Notes: a model not told the origin generated them from the letters alone. Numbered from the stretch's first letter, positions 1-6,777 are shown. The stretch: 9,953 nt of DNA from an uncultured Lachnospiraceae bacterium (GCA_902783205.1 CACZQE010000258.1:1-9953), one strand, 5' to 3'. Program-made: numbers and translations.

Positions 1-1
1 A

Positions 2-268
2 AAATCCGGAGATGAATTTGCCTTAAGACAGGTGGAAATATTTGCTGACCGTCTGGCGAGAGGACTGTCTCTGATATCCTGCGTGACGGATCCGGAAGAG
101 TTTATCATTGGCGGCGGTGTGTCCAGGGCCGGACAGATCATCCCGGACCTGGTTGCAAAGAACTTCGGCAAGTATGTGTTCGGAGGCCAGAAAAAGACCC
201 GTTTCACACTGGCTGTGCTTGGAAATGATGCCGGAATCTACGGTGCGGCAAGACTGGCAATGAAGTGA
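2..268 (+). CDS. ROK-family sugar kinase (probable glucokinase), C-terminal fragment
   Basis: The reading frame is open from the window edge, so only the last 88 or so codons of the gene are present; an internal GTG at 32 is not the true start. The visible part carries the glycine-rich IGGGVSRAG segment typical of the C-terminal nucleotide-binding lobe of ROK (repressor/ORF/kinase) proteins, followed by a C-terminal NDAGIYGAARLA block that matches the usual 'GxxGAAxLA' end of ROK glucokinases. Family members phosphorylate glucose or related sugars with ATP in the cytoplasm. Repressor-type ROK proteins carry an N-terminal helix-turn-helix, which cannot be checked here, but glucokinase fits the murB-adjacent context best. 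A terminator follows 42 bp after the stop, so this gene is transcribed separately from murB. The exact sugar is not determinable. Confidence 0.85.
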   Translation, partial: KSGDEFALRQVEIFADRLARGLSLISCVTDPEEFIIGGGVSRAGQIIPDLVAKNFGKYVFGGQKKTRFTLAVLGNDAGIYGAARLAMK

Positions 269-310
269 AAAAGGCCTGTTGATATTTAGCAATATTTGGA
301 AGAAATACAT

Positions 311-340
311 AAAGAGGGCTATCAAGCCCTCTTTTATTTT
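311..340 (+). terminator. Rho-independent terminator after the ROK kinase
   Basis: A perfect 10-bp stem (AAAGAGGGCT at 311-320 with AGCCCTCTTT at 325-334) closes a 4-nt ATCA loop and runs straight into a T-rich tail (TATTTT to 340). This is a canonical intrinsic terminator and separates the kinase transcript from the murB operon. Confidence 0.9.
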
Positions 341-354
341 GTGCGCTTTCCACA

Positions 355-383
355 TTGAGATTTTTATATATAAATAGTATATT
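355..383 (+). promoter_or_regulatory. Predicted sigma-A type promoter of the murB-rapZ-whiA-HPr operon
   Basis: TTGAGA at 355-360 and TATATT at 378-383 are separated by exactly 17 bp, in an AT-rich stretch directly after the upstream terminator. Transcription would begin near 390, giving a leader of about 54 nt before murB. A second, poorer candidate (TTGATT at 398-403 with TATTAC at 422-427, spacer 18) would leave only about 10 nt of leader and is less likely. No riboswitch-like structure is apparent in the short leader. Confidence 0.6.
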
Positions 384-443
384 ATTTAATGGCTAACTTG
401 ATTTTTTTACAAATGAAAATGTATTACGAAGAAAGATACTACT

Positions 444-1370
444 ATGTCAGACTTTTTACAGAAACTATCTGAAGGAATTCATAAAGGAACCGTTCTTTGT
501 CAGGAGCCTATGAGCAGGCATACCACTTTCTGTGTCGGAGGGCCGGCAGATTATTTTGTCAGTCCGGGATCACAGGAGGAGGCTGCATTTGCTGTTCGCT
601 GTGCCCGGGAAGAACAGGTGCCTTTTTTTGTTGTCGGTAAGGGAAGTAACCTTCTGGTTTCCGACCGGGGTTACCGGGGCATGATCCTGCAGATCGGAAA
701 GAATCTTCAGGATGTCCGGACAGATGGTACGGTCATCACGGCCGACGCGGGAGCGACACTTGCCATGGTGGCCAGAAGCGCTCTCAACAGTTGTCTGACA
801 GGTCTTGAGTTTGCAGCCGGAATCCCCGGAACAGTGGGCGGCGGCGTCTCTATGAACGCGGGAGCCTATAACGGGGAGATAAAGGACGTCCTCATCGATA
901 CGGATGTGCTGACGACTGAAGGCCGGGTGGAAACGATCAAGGCGGAAGATATGGAGCTGTCCTACCGGCGCAGTTGTGTTTTTGACCGTGGCTATATCGT
1001 CCTTTCCGCACGTTTCGGACTTGAACGGGGAGACAGGGAGCAGATCCTGGCCAGGATGGAAGAACTTGCATCTGCCAGAAAGAGCAAGCAGCCCCTGGAG
1101 TATCCCAGTGCGGGAAGCACCTTTAAGAGGCCGGAAGGATATTTTGCAGGAAAGCTGATTCAGGATGCCGGCCTGAAGGGCTACACGGTAGGGGGCGCCC
1201 AGGTTTCGGAAAAACACAGCGGGTTTGTGATCAATAAAGGCGGCGCCACTGCATCGGAGATTGCCTTCCTGATCCGGCGCGTTCAGGAGCAGGTGAAGAA
1301 GGCCTATGGCGTGACCATGCATCCGGAAGTTCGTTTTGTGGGTTTTGACGAGTCAGAGGTGACCAGGTGA
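444..1370 (+). CDS. murB: UDP-N-acetylenolpyruvoylglucosamine reductase MurB
   Basis: MurB is a cytoplasmic FAD enzyme that uses NADPH to reduce UDP-GlcNAc-enolpyruvate to UDP-MurNAc, the second committed step of peptidoglycan precursor synthesis. At 308 residues it has normal length for a Gram-positive MurB. Visible signatures are the FAD-binding GKGSNLLVSD block (65-74), the GIPGTVGGGVSMNAGAYNGE block (126-145), SYRRS with the conserved Tyr-Arg pair (174-175), and AGSTFKRP (223-230), whose Ser225 is at the proton-donor serine position. HPEVRFVG (293-300) carries the conserved C-terminal glutamate, Glu295. The ATG at 444 places the N-terminus about 20 residues before the conserved MSRHTTFCVGGPAD segment, as in homologues, although its ribosome binding site (GAAGAAAG, about 428-435) is weak. 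It is the first gene of the operon, and its stop overlaps the rapZ start. Confidence 0.97.
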   Translation: MSDFLQKLSEGIHKGTVLCQEPMSRHTTFCVGGPADYFVSPGSQEEAAFAVRCAREEQVPFFVVGKGSNLLVSDRGYRGMILQIGKNLQDVRTDGTVITADAGATLAMVARSALNSCLTGLEFAAGIPGTVGGGVSMNAGAYNGEIKDVLIDTDVLTTEGRVETIKAEDMELSYRRSCVFDRGYIVLSARFGLERGDREQILARMEELASARKSKQPLEYPSAGSTFKRPEGYFAGKLIQDAGLKGYTVGGAQVSEKHSGFVINKGGATASEIAFLIRRVQEQVKKAYGVTMHPEVRFVGFDESEVTR

Positions 1371-2239
1371 GACTGATTATTGTGTCGGGCATGTCGGGAG
1401 CGGGCAAGACAACCGCCCTCAATATGCTGGAAGACAGAGGATTCTTTTGCGTAGATAATCTGCCGGTCATGCTTTTGCCTAATTTCGGCCAGATGGCGGC
1501 CGACAAAGGCATTGAGGTCAATGAGATCGGCGTGGGAGTTGACATCCGGAGCGGAGGGAGACTGAATACCTTTAACGAGCAGCTCCGGCAGCTGAAAGAA
1601 CAGGGAATCCAGTACGAGATTCTCTTTCTGGACGCGGAGGATCCTGTCCTGATCAAAAGATACAAAGAGACCCGAAGGAAACACCCGCTTTCCAGAGAAG
1701 GGCGGATCGAGACCGGGATCATCCGGGAGAGAGAAAAGATTGCCTTTATCCGGGAACAGGCGGATTATATTATAGACACGTCAACCTTGCTGACGCGGGA
1801 ACTGAAAAAAGAGATCGACAAGATCTGTGATAATGGAGGAAGCTACGGCAATTTCATCGTCACGGTCCTGTCCTTCGGATTCAAAAACGGAATCCCGGCA
1901 GACGCGGACCTTGTCTTTGATGTCCGCTTTCTTCCCAATCCCTACTATGAGTCTTCTCTGCGAAGCCTGACCGGAAACTCTGTCAGGGTACGCAATTTCG
2001 TAATGAAAAACGGGGACGGGGAGGTCTTCGTGGACAAGCTCGAGGACCTGTTTTCATTTCTCATTCCCCGCTATATTGACGAGGGAAAGAACAATATTGT
2101 GATCGGTATCGGATGCACCGGCGGGCGGCACCGGTCGGTGGCAATTGCAGGCGAGCTGTACGACAGACTTCGCGGCCTGCCCTGCACGGCACGGCTGGAA
2201 CACCGTGATATAGAGAAGGACAAGCGTATCAAAGGATAA
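1367..2239 (+). CDS. rapZ: RapZ/YvcJ family P-loop nucleotide-binding protein
   Basis: This 290-residue protein is the Firmicute RapZ (YvcJ) homologue. E. coli RapZ is an RNase E adaptor that senses glucosamine-6-phosphate and directs GlmZ decay; B. subtilis YvcJ binds and hydrolyses nucleotides, and its physiological role in Firmicutes is less clear. Visible motifs are the Walker A GMSGAGKT (8-15), FFCVDNLP (27-33), the SFGFKNGIPADADLVFDVRFLPNP region (169-192, given here in part as SFGFKNG and FDVRFLPNP), and the C-terminal IGCTGGRHRSV (248-258), a family hallmark. The start is GTG at 1367, overlapping the murB stop in a GTGA arrangement, with AGAGGTGA just upstream as ribosome binding site; this suggests translational coupling. 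whiA follows after 12 bp. RNase E itself is generally absent from this type of organism, so an adaptor role as in E. coli should not be assumed. Confidence 0.95.
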   Translation: MRLIIVSGMSGAGKTTALNMLEDRGFFCVDNLPVMLLPNFGQMAADKGIEVNEIGVGVDIRSGGRLNTFNEQLRQLKEQGIQYEILFLDAEDPVLIKRYKETRRKHPLSREGRIETGIIREREKIAFIREQADYIIDTSTLLTRELKKEIDKICDNGGSYGNFIVTVLSFGFKNGIPADADLVFDVRFLPNPYYESSLRSLTGNSVRVRNFVMKNGDGEVFVDKLEDLFSFLIPRYIDEGKNNIVIGIGCTGGRHRSVAIAGELYDRLRGLPCTARLEHRDIEKDKRIKG

Positions 2240-2251
2240 CTGAGGTGAGCA

Positions 2252-3208
2252 ATGTCATTTTCCTCTGATGTAAAGGAAGAATTGTCAAGAGTGACCGACA
2301 GTGAGCAGCACTGCAGGATCGCGGAGCTGTCTGCGATCATCAGTCTGTGCGGCCTTGTCAGAAAACATGCGGGAGGCTACGGAATCCGCCTTCAGACGGA
2401 AAATGTTCCGGTGGCCCGCAGATTTTATAAATTGCTGAAGGAGACTTTTTTCCTGCAGCCGGAAGTGTCTGTAAGAAGACATGATTATCTGAAGAAAAAC
2501 CGTTATTATACCATAACAGTCCGGGACAGCCGGGCCGGAATGAAGATTCTGAAGAGCACGGGAATCCTGAATAATCTGGGTTATATAGATGAAGACAGAG
2601 ATATTCTGGATAATCCGGTCCTGCAGAGGACCTGCTGCAGAAGGGCTTTTCTTCGGGGCGCGTTTCTCTCCGCAGGATCCATGACGGATCCGGAGAAGAA
2701 TTATCATTTTGAAGTAGTGTGCTCATCCTTTGAAAAGGCATCGTGGGTACGGGACCTTTTCAATTCCTTCGATCTGGAGGCAAAGATCGTGGAAAGGAAG
2801 AAATACTATGTCGTATACATGAAGGAAGGTTCGATGATTTCGGACGCCCTTAATGTGATGGGAGCACATGTTGCACTGATGAAGTTTGAAAATGTGCGGA
2901 TTCTGAAGGAGGTGCGAAACGAGGTTAACCGCAGGGTGAACTGTGAGGCAGCCAATATTAATAAGACTGTTTCAGCAGCAAGAAAACAAATTGAAGACAT
3001 TAGATATATAGACAGGACGGTCGGACTTGACTCACTTCCGCTGTCCCTTCGTGATGTTGCTTATGCCAGGCTGGAGGAGCCGGAAATATCACTGAAGGAA
3101 CTGGGAGCCGGTCTTCGGGTTCCCGTGGGCAAGTCGGGCGTCAACCACAGATTGAGAAAACTGTCACAGATCGCACAGGAGATCCGTGATAAGGGAAGGT
3201 ATAAATAA
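2252..3208 (+). CDS. whiA: WhiA, DNA-binding protein with LAGLIDADG-like fold
   Basis: WhiA (YvcL in Bacillus) combines a degenerate LAGLIDADG homing-endonuclease-like domain with a C-terminal helix-turn-helix. In actinomycetes it is a sporulation transcription factor; in B. subtilis it affects cell division and chromosome segregation. The 318 residues match the usual length. MSFSSDVKEEL at the N-terminus, RRAFLRGAFLSAGSMTDP (130-147) as the endonuclease-like core, and the C-terminal KSGVNHRLRKLSQIA segment (294-308) are all characteristic. An ATG at 2252 preceded by GAGGTG (2242-2247) gives a clear start. It sits 12 bp after rapZ and 20 bp before the HPr-like gene, as in the conserved Firmicute cluster, except that yvcK is not between rapZ and whiA. 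The degenerate catalytic residues imply DNA binding without cleavage, which is family knowledge and not something tested here. Confidence 0.96.
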   Translation: MSFSSDVKEELSRVTDSEQHCRIAELSAIISLCGLVRKHAGGYGIRLQTENVPVARRFYKLLKETFFLQPEVSVRRHDYLKKNRYYTITVRDSRAGMKILKSTGILNNLGYIDEDRDILDNPVLQRTCCRRAFLRGAFLSAGSMTDPEKNYHFEVVCSSFEKASWVRDLFNSFDLEAKIVERKKYYVVYMKEGSMISDALNVMGAHVALMKFENVRILKEVRNEVNRRVNCEAANINKTVSAARKQIEDIRYIDRTVGLDSLPLSLRDVAYARLEEPEISLKELGAGLRVPVGKSGVNHRLRKLSQIAQEIRDKGRYK

Positions 3209-3228
3209 TTTTCAGCAGGAGGTTAATC

Positions 3229-3489
3229 ATGATTACAAAAGCTATGGAGATTAAGATTCCTCAGGGGCTTGACCCCGGCACAATCGCTCTCTTTATCCAG
3301 ATTGCGAGTCAGTATGACAGCAGAGTGTATGTTGAAGTGGGTAACAAGAAAGTGAATGCAAAAAGCCTTATGGGTATGATGACCCTTGGCGTTGCCCATG
3401 GTGAGGAAGTGACTGTCAGTGCTGACGGCGCTGATGAAAAGCAGGCTCTGCGTCATATCTTAAGTTACCTCAGCAATGAGGAGGAATAA
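3229..3489 (+). CDS. HPr/Crh-like protein lacking the phosphorylatable His15
   Basis: The 86-residue product aligns along its full length with HPr-fold proteins. Numbering falls in register: the block that normally reads GLHARP reads GLDPGT (13-18), so position 15 is Asp and Arg17/Pro18 are Gly17/Thr18. The regulatory segment AKSLMGMM (44-51) keeps Ser46, the HPr kinase target. It therefore should not accept phosphate from enzyme I, but could be phosphorylated at Ser46 and act like Bacillus Crh (which has Gln15) as a CcpA co-effector or another regulator. Its position directly after whiA is where crh lies in Bacillus. AGGAGG at 3217-3222 precedes the ATG at 3229. Calling it a phosphocarrier would be misleading. 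Whether CcpA or some other protein is its partner cannot be told from the window, so no symbol is given. Confidence 0.9.
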   Translation: MITKAMEIKIPQGLDPGTIALFIQIASQYDSRVYVEVGNKKVNAKSLMGMMTLGVAHGEEVTVSADGADEKQALRHILSYLSNEEE

Positions 3490-3528
3490 TTTCTTAACGT
3501 AATCATAATCAGGAAAAGTAAAGAGATG

Positions 3529-3569
3529 AATAAAAGCGGACGCCGGAATCAAATTTCTGATCCGGCGTC
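3529..3569 (-). terminator. Terminator of the zinc-ribbon gene, overlapping its stop codon
   Basis: GACGCCGGA (3539-3547) pairs with TCCGGCGTC (3561-3569); the stem continues inward as TCA/TGA past one bulged A (3548), closing a 6-nt loop, for about 12 bp in total. Read on the minus strand, the stem is followed by a T-rich tail (complement of 3529-3535). The TGA stop of the minus-strand gene (3549-3551) lies inside the stem, so its last six codons form one arm. On the + strand the hairpin lacks a U-run, so it is at best a weak terminator for the whiA/HPr-like transcript. Confidence 0.7.
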
Positions 3570-4403
3570 TGTTGTGTCGTCTGTAATATTTATTGGAATT
3601 GAGTCTTTGTCGAAGCCGTAGAAATTGTAGAAAAGATTCTCGTCATATGAGAGGACCGTCCACTTCCTGTCCTGTATGCCAAAGACGATTTCACCGTCCA
3701 TACTCTTTTTCGGGGCTTTTTCTTTTGCGTCCCGGTAGAGATCCAGGATGATCTCTGACAGTTCGCCTTTGTCGGCATCCTTGTCGAAGAGGCCGGTGAT
3801 ATACTTTTTGAAGCGGTCCCAGAGGGAGGAGTCAGTGTCGGTAATCTGTTCTTTCAGCTCCGTCATGACAGCGGACGGCAGTGTGGAGAAGTCAGTGTTT
3901 TCCACGTGGACAGTGACGGTACAGCGATTCCAGCTGACCTGGCTTCCGGTAACCTTATAGGAGGCATCTGCGACGATCTCATCGATCAGCGGGTCAAGAT
4001 CCAGGGAATCCGGATCGATGTACTGGTCAAGGCCCGCCTCGGAAAACTTTTCCGATATGGCCTGCCTTATCACGGCCCTGACGTCGGGATTCTCCTGCAG
4101 GGCCGGGGGCCGATACTCAGGGTCCATCTCTGAAAAGTCCATGGCCTTGGCCTGTTCAAAAGCGGAGTTGACTGCCTGGACACATTTACGTTCCACTGTG
4201 TGGAGATAATAGCGGTAGGCAGCATAGCCGCCGGCAGCCAGGATCAGAAACAGAAGGGGGATGATGATCAGAGACGGTCGGATACCTGCTTTTTTTCTTC
4301 TTCTGGGAACCGGGCTGTAAATTGCGTTGCCGAGGGGGGCATTGCAATTGGGACAATAGAGTTCCTCTTCACTGTAAGGTTTACCACAGTTGGGGCAGTT
4401 CAC
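3549..4403 (-). CDS. Zinc-ribbon, single-pass membrane protein of unknown function
   Basis: I do not recognise a named family beyond its architecture. An N-terminal zinc ribbon uses two CPNC-type pairs (Cys3/Cys6 and Cys17/Cys20). A short linker with a basic patch RRRKK (34-38) comes next, then one transmembrane segment (about 43-62), then a roughly 220-residue acidic domain. The basic residues before the membrane span predict the ribbon in the cytoplasm and the large domain outside. The C-terminal part is helical and charged, with a W/F/Y-rich end (WTVLSYDENLFYNFYGF, 248-264), and has no catalytic motif I can name. Start is GTG at 4403, with a full AAGGAGGTG ribosome binding site (4411-4419) 7 nt upstream. 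It has its own strong promoter and terminator and converges on the HPr-like gene, so it is monocistronic. Envelope sensing or assembly is possible but speculative. Confidence 0.88.
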   Translation of the reverse strand: MNCPNCGKPYSEEELYCPNCNAPLGNAIYSPVPRRRKKAGIRPSLIIIPLLFLILAAGGYAAYRYYLHTVERKCVQAVNSAFEQAKAMDFSEMDPEYRPPALQENPDVRAVIRQAISEKFSEAGLDQYIDPDSLDLDPLIDEIVADASYKVTGSQVSWNRCTVTVHVENTDFSTLPSAVMTELKEQITDTDSSLWDRFKKYITGLFDKDADKGELSEIILDLYRDAKEKAPKKSMDGEIVFGIQDRKWTVLSYDENLFYNFYGFDKDSIPINITDDTTDAGSEI

Positions 4404-4446
4404 AGGTCTTCACCTCCTTTTTCCGATATTACGGGATTTTTGTTTA

Positions 4447-4475
4447 AGTATAGGCAGAAGGCCTGAGGCTGTCAA
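4447..4475 (-). promoter_or_regulatory. Promoter of the zinc-ribbon membrane protein gene
   Basis: On the minus strand TTGACA (4475-4470) and TATACT (4452-4447) are separated by exactly 17 bp, a near-perfect sigma-A type promoter. Transcription would start near 4440 and give a leader of about 37 nt containing the AAGGAGGTG site. Confidence 0.8.
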
Positions 4476-4543
4476 GACGGGATATTTATGCTTTTTCACA
4501 TTTTTTCATTATCATCTTATTGGTATTTTAGGTAGACAAAAGG

Positions 4544-4572
4544 TTGAGAAAAGGCTAAAATGTCACTATACT
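4544..4572 (+). promoter_or_regulatory. Promoter of the AI-2E family gene
   Basis: TTGAGA (4544-4549) and TATACT (4567-4572) are separated by exactly 17 bp, predicting a transcription start near 4579. It is divergent from the minus-strand promoter at 4447-4475, with 68 bp between the two -35 boxes. It may also feed the downstream fruK-fruA genes by read-through, as I see no terminator between them. Confidence 0.75.
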
Positions 4573-4601
4573 TTCCAGTTGTATTTTGATACATACTGGT
4601 G

Positions 4602-4610
4602 AAGGGCAGG
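4602..4610 (+). promoter_or_regulatory. Ribosome binding site that decides the AI-2E gene start
   Basis: The purine-rich AAGGGCAGG ends 9 nt before the GTG at 4620, while the GTG at 4599 has no complementarity to 16S rRNA upstream and would lie only about 20 nt from the predicted transcription start. This favours 4620. The match is imperfect, so either start remains possible. Confidence 0.5.
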
Positions 4611-4619
4611 TTGGTTTTT

Positions 4620-5801
4620 GTGGATAAGGAAAAGAATACATTTTCATGGAAAGAAACAGCGCTGCGGGGAATGACAGCACTCTTTGTCCTGATCAGTGCG
4701 ATTGTCTTCTTTTTCCTGATCTATAAGATAGAACCTATTTTAAGTTTTTTCGGGCGGATCGTCTCCATACTGATGCCGATCATACTGGGCTGTGCCCTGG
4801 CATATCTGTTGAATCCTCTTGTAGTGGCAGCCGAAAGATTTCTGTCGGTAAAGGTGCTGGCCAACATGAAAAGGCCGGCGTCCGCGAAGAAGAAGGCGGG
4901 ACTTGCCCGGATCCTGGCCATTATTGTGAGCTTTGCTTTCCTGTTTCTGGCCATTTATGTTGTGCTGGTTCTGGTGATTCCCCAGATCTATGTGAACATT
5001 CGTAATCTTATATATGCTCTGCCGGGTCAGGTTACGGCTTTCATGAACTGGATCACGGCCATGAGCGAAAACAACGAAGAGCTGAACAGGCTGATACGGC
5101 AGGCCTACAGTGAAGGGATGAACTTCCTGACCAACTGGATGAAAACGGACATGCTCGATCAGGTCGGTGTTGTGATCAGCGGCGTAGTGGGAGTCTTTAA
5201 TACATTGCTGGACTGTCTGGTCGGCGTTATCGTCGCAGTCTATGTCCTGATGAGCAAGGAAACCTTCAAGCGTCAGACAAAGAAGCTGATCTATGCTTTT
5301 CTGAATGACAGACAGGCTGAGCTGGTCATCGATGTACTTAAGCAGAGCGACAGGATCTTTGGCGGCTTTATCAGCGGCAAGCTGGTGGACTCACTGATCA
5401 TCGGGATCCTCTGTTTCATCGGCTGTCTGATTCTGAAACTGCCTTATGCCGTTCTGGTCAGTGTGATCGTGGGCGTGACGAACGTTATTCCCTTCTTTGG
5501 GCCTTATATCGGTGCGACCCCGTCATCGATACTGATTCTTCTGGCCAGCCCTTCAAAGGGACTGATTTTTATTGTGTTCATTTTCCTGCTTCAGCAGCTG
5601 GACGGCAATGTCATCGGTCCCAAAATCCTGGGTGAGAGCACAGGCCTTTCTCCCTTCTGGGTGGTGTTTGCCATCCTGCTGGGCGGAGGACTTTTCGGAA
5701 TTGTGGGCATGCTGGTAGGTGTGCCGGTATTCGCGGTTTTTTATTATCTGGTGAAACGTTTTATCAACTATCTGCTTAGGGAAAAAGGTAAAAAAGTATA
5801 A
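4620..5801 (+). CDS. AI-2E family (UPF0118) transporter-like membrane protein
   Basis: This polytopic membrane protein of about 393 residues belongs to the family named after TqsA/YdiK, proposed to export autoinducer-2 or, in other members, to act as ion or other antiporters; the substrate here cannot be inferred. Hydrophobic segments suggest about seven or eight transmembrane helices: an N-terminal pair (about 17-68), one at about 97-121, and a cluster from about 183 to 378. Family signatures are visible in the C-terminal half: VTNVIPFFGPYIGATPSS (286-303) and QQLDGNVIGPKILG (325-338), followed by a glycine-rich GGGLFGIVGMLVGVP stretch. GTG at 4620 is chosen over the in-frame GTG at 4599 because of the ribosome binding site. 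fruK starts 31 bp after its stop, so co-transcription is plausible, though functional linkage is not shown. Confidence 0.88.
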   Translation: MDKEKNTFSWKETALRGMTALFVLISAIVFFFLIYKIEPILSFFGRIVSILMPIILGCALAYLLNPLVVAAERFLSVKVLANMKRPASAKKKAGLARILAIIVSFAFLFLAIYVVLVLVIPQIYVNIRNLIYALPGQVTAFMNWITAMSENNEELNRLIRQAYSEGMNFLTNWMKTDMLDQVGVVISGVVGVFNTLLDCLVGVIVAVYVLMSKETFKRQTKKLIYAFLNDRQAELVIDVLKQSDRIFGGFISGKLVDSLIIGILCFIGCLILKLPYAVLVSVIVGVTNVIPFFGPYIGATPSSILILLASPSKGLIFIVFIFLLQQLDGNVIGPKILGESTGLSPFWVVFAILLGGGLFGIVGMLVGVPVFAVFYYLVKRFINYLLREKGKKV

Positions 5802-5832
5802 AAAATCCTGGGGGATTATAAGGAGGTAAGAT

Positions 5833-6741
5833 ATGATCTACACGGTTACATTCAATCCTGCGCTGGACTATGTGGTATTTCTCGAGGGACTTACTCCCGG
5901 AGATATCAACCGGTCCGTCAGGGAGTCTATTTTCTACGGTGGAAAAGGAATCAATGTATCCACGATCCTGAATACACTGGGTCTGGAGACATCAGCATTG
6001 GGATTCATCGCCGGATTCACCGGCAAGGCCTTAAAGGAAGGCGTTGCCTCTCTGGGAATCCATGCGGATTTCATTGAGCTGCCGGAAGGAAATACCAGAA
6101 TCAATGTCAAGGTAAAACACGGTGATGAGACAGAAATCAACGGGCAGGGACCGGTGATCACGCCGGAAGCTCTGGACCAGCTTTTCGCGAAACTGGATAC
6201 TCTTACAGAGGAAGACATACTTGTTCTGGCAGGAAGTATCCCCAACACTCTGCCGGATGATGTCTATGAGAGAATCATGGCAAGACTGGAGCCCAAGGGA
6301 ATCAGGATCGTAGTAGACGCTACAAAGGACCTTCTGATGAATGTCCTCAAGTATCATCCCTTCCTGATTAAGCCCAATAACCATGAGCTTGGCGAAATGT
6401 TCGGCGTGGTCCTGAAGACACCGGAAGAGATTGAGCACTATGCTAAGGAGCTCCAGAAGAAGGGTGCCAGAAATGTCCTGATCTCCATGGCAGGGGACGG
6501 AGCAATGCTTATTACGGAAGACGGTCAGACTATTAAGATCGGTACACCGAAAGGCAAAGTTGTCAACTCGGTAGGCGCCGGAGATTCCATGGTAGCAGGA
6601 TTTGTAGCGGGCTATCTCCGCACAGGCAGCTATGAGGAGGCATTAAAGACGGGTACTGCAGCAGGAAGCGCAACTGCTTTCTCGGAGGGACTCGCATCAC
6701 TTGAGATGTACAACAGCATGCTTGCGCAGCTGGAGGCATAA
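5833..6741 (+). CDS. fruK: 1-phosphofructokinase FruK
   Basis: FruK is a cytoplasmic PfkB-family kinase that uses ATP to convert fructose-1-phosphate, the product of the fructose PTS, to fructose-1,6-bisphosphate. The 302-residue length is typical. The N-terminal TFNPALDYVV (6-15), the substrate-binding GGKGINVS (36-43), KPNNHELGEM (180-189), and the C-terminal GAGDSMVAG (248-256), with Asp251 as catalytic base, identify the 1-phosphofructokinase branch (a tagatose-6-phosphate kinase is the main alternative). Adjacent fruA settles the assignment. A very strong ribosome binding site AGGAGGTA (5821-5828) lies 4 nt before the ATG. No clear promoter lies in the 31-bp gap after the AI-2E gene, so it may be read from upstream or from an unrecognised promoter inside that gene. 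Confidence 0.95.
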   Translation: MIYTVTFNPALDYVVFLEGLTPGDINRSVRESIFYGGKGINVSTILNTLGLETSALGFIAGFTGKALKEGVASLGIHADFIELPEGNTRINVKVKHGDETEINGQGPVITPEALDQLFAKLDTLTEEDILVLAGSIPNTLPDDVYERIMARLEPKGIRIVVDATKDLLMNVLKYHPFLIKPNNHELGEMFGVVLKTPEEIEHYAKELQKKGARNVLISMAGDGAMLITEDGQTIKIGTPKGKVVNSVGAGDSMVAGFVAGYLRTGSYEEALKTGTAAGSATAFSEGLASLEMYNSMLAQLEA

Positions 6742-6762
6742 AGAAACAGTGATATGACCTGG

Positions 6763-6777
6763 CTGTAAACGGTACAG
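6763..6777 (+). promoter_or_regulatory. Small palindrome, possible cre-like or weak hairpin element
   Basis: CTGTA and TACAG flank AACGG between fruK and fruA. The left half and centre (TGTAAACG) fit the catabolite-responsive element consensus, but the right half departs from it at the last three positions. It could instead be a weak 5-bp RNA hairpin in the 79-nt spacer, affecting relative fruK/fruA expression. Either role is speculative. Confidence 0.25.

Noticed and set aside
413..472. Short Tyr-rich open frame (MKMYYEERYYYV...) in the murB leader, overlapping the murB start, as a possible leader peptide.
   Set aside because: No ribosome binding site precedes its ATG and no alternative RNA structures follow; murB is not an amino-acid biosynthesis gene. 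Most likely chance in an AT-rich leader.
570..1322. 250-codon antisense open frame within murB.
   Set aside because: Lies opposite a clear MurB gene; its translation shows no recognisable motif. It is a shadow of the codon bias of the real gene.
3490..3538. Gap between the HPr-like gene and the convergent gene, examined for a small RNA or + strand terminator.
   Set aside because: Only AT-rich sequence without a stem and U-tract on the + strand was found.
5752..5766. Imperfect palindrome around AAACGTTT near the end of the AI-2E gene, considered as a cre or FruR operator for fruK.
   Set aside because: It is fully explained by the codons for V-K-R-F-I-N, and its half-sites are out of register with the cre consensus.
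5797..5802. TATAAA at the end of the AI-2E gene as a -10 box for fruK.
   Set aside because: No acceptable -35 box lies 16-18 bp upstream; the match overlaps the stop codon.
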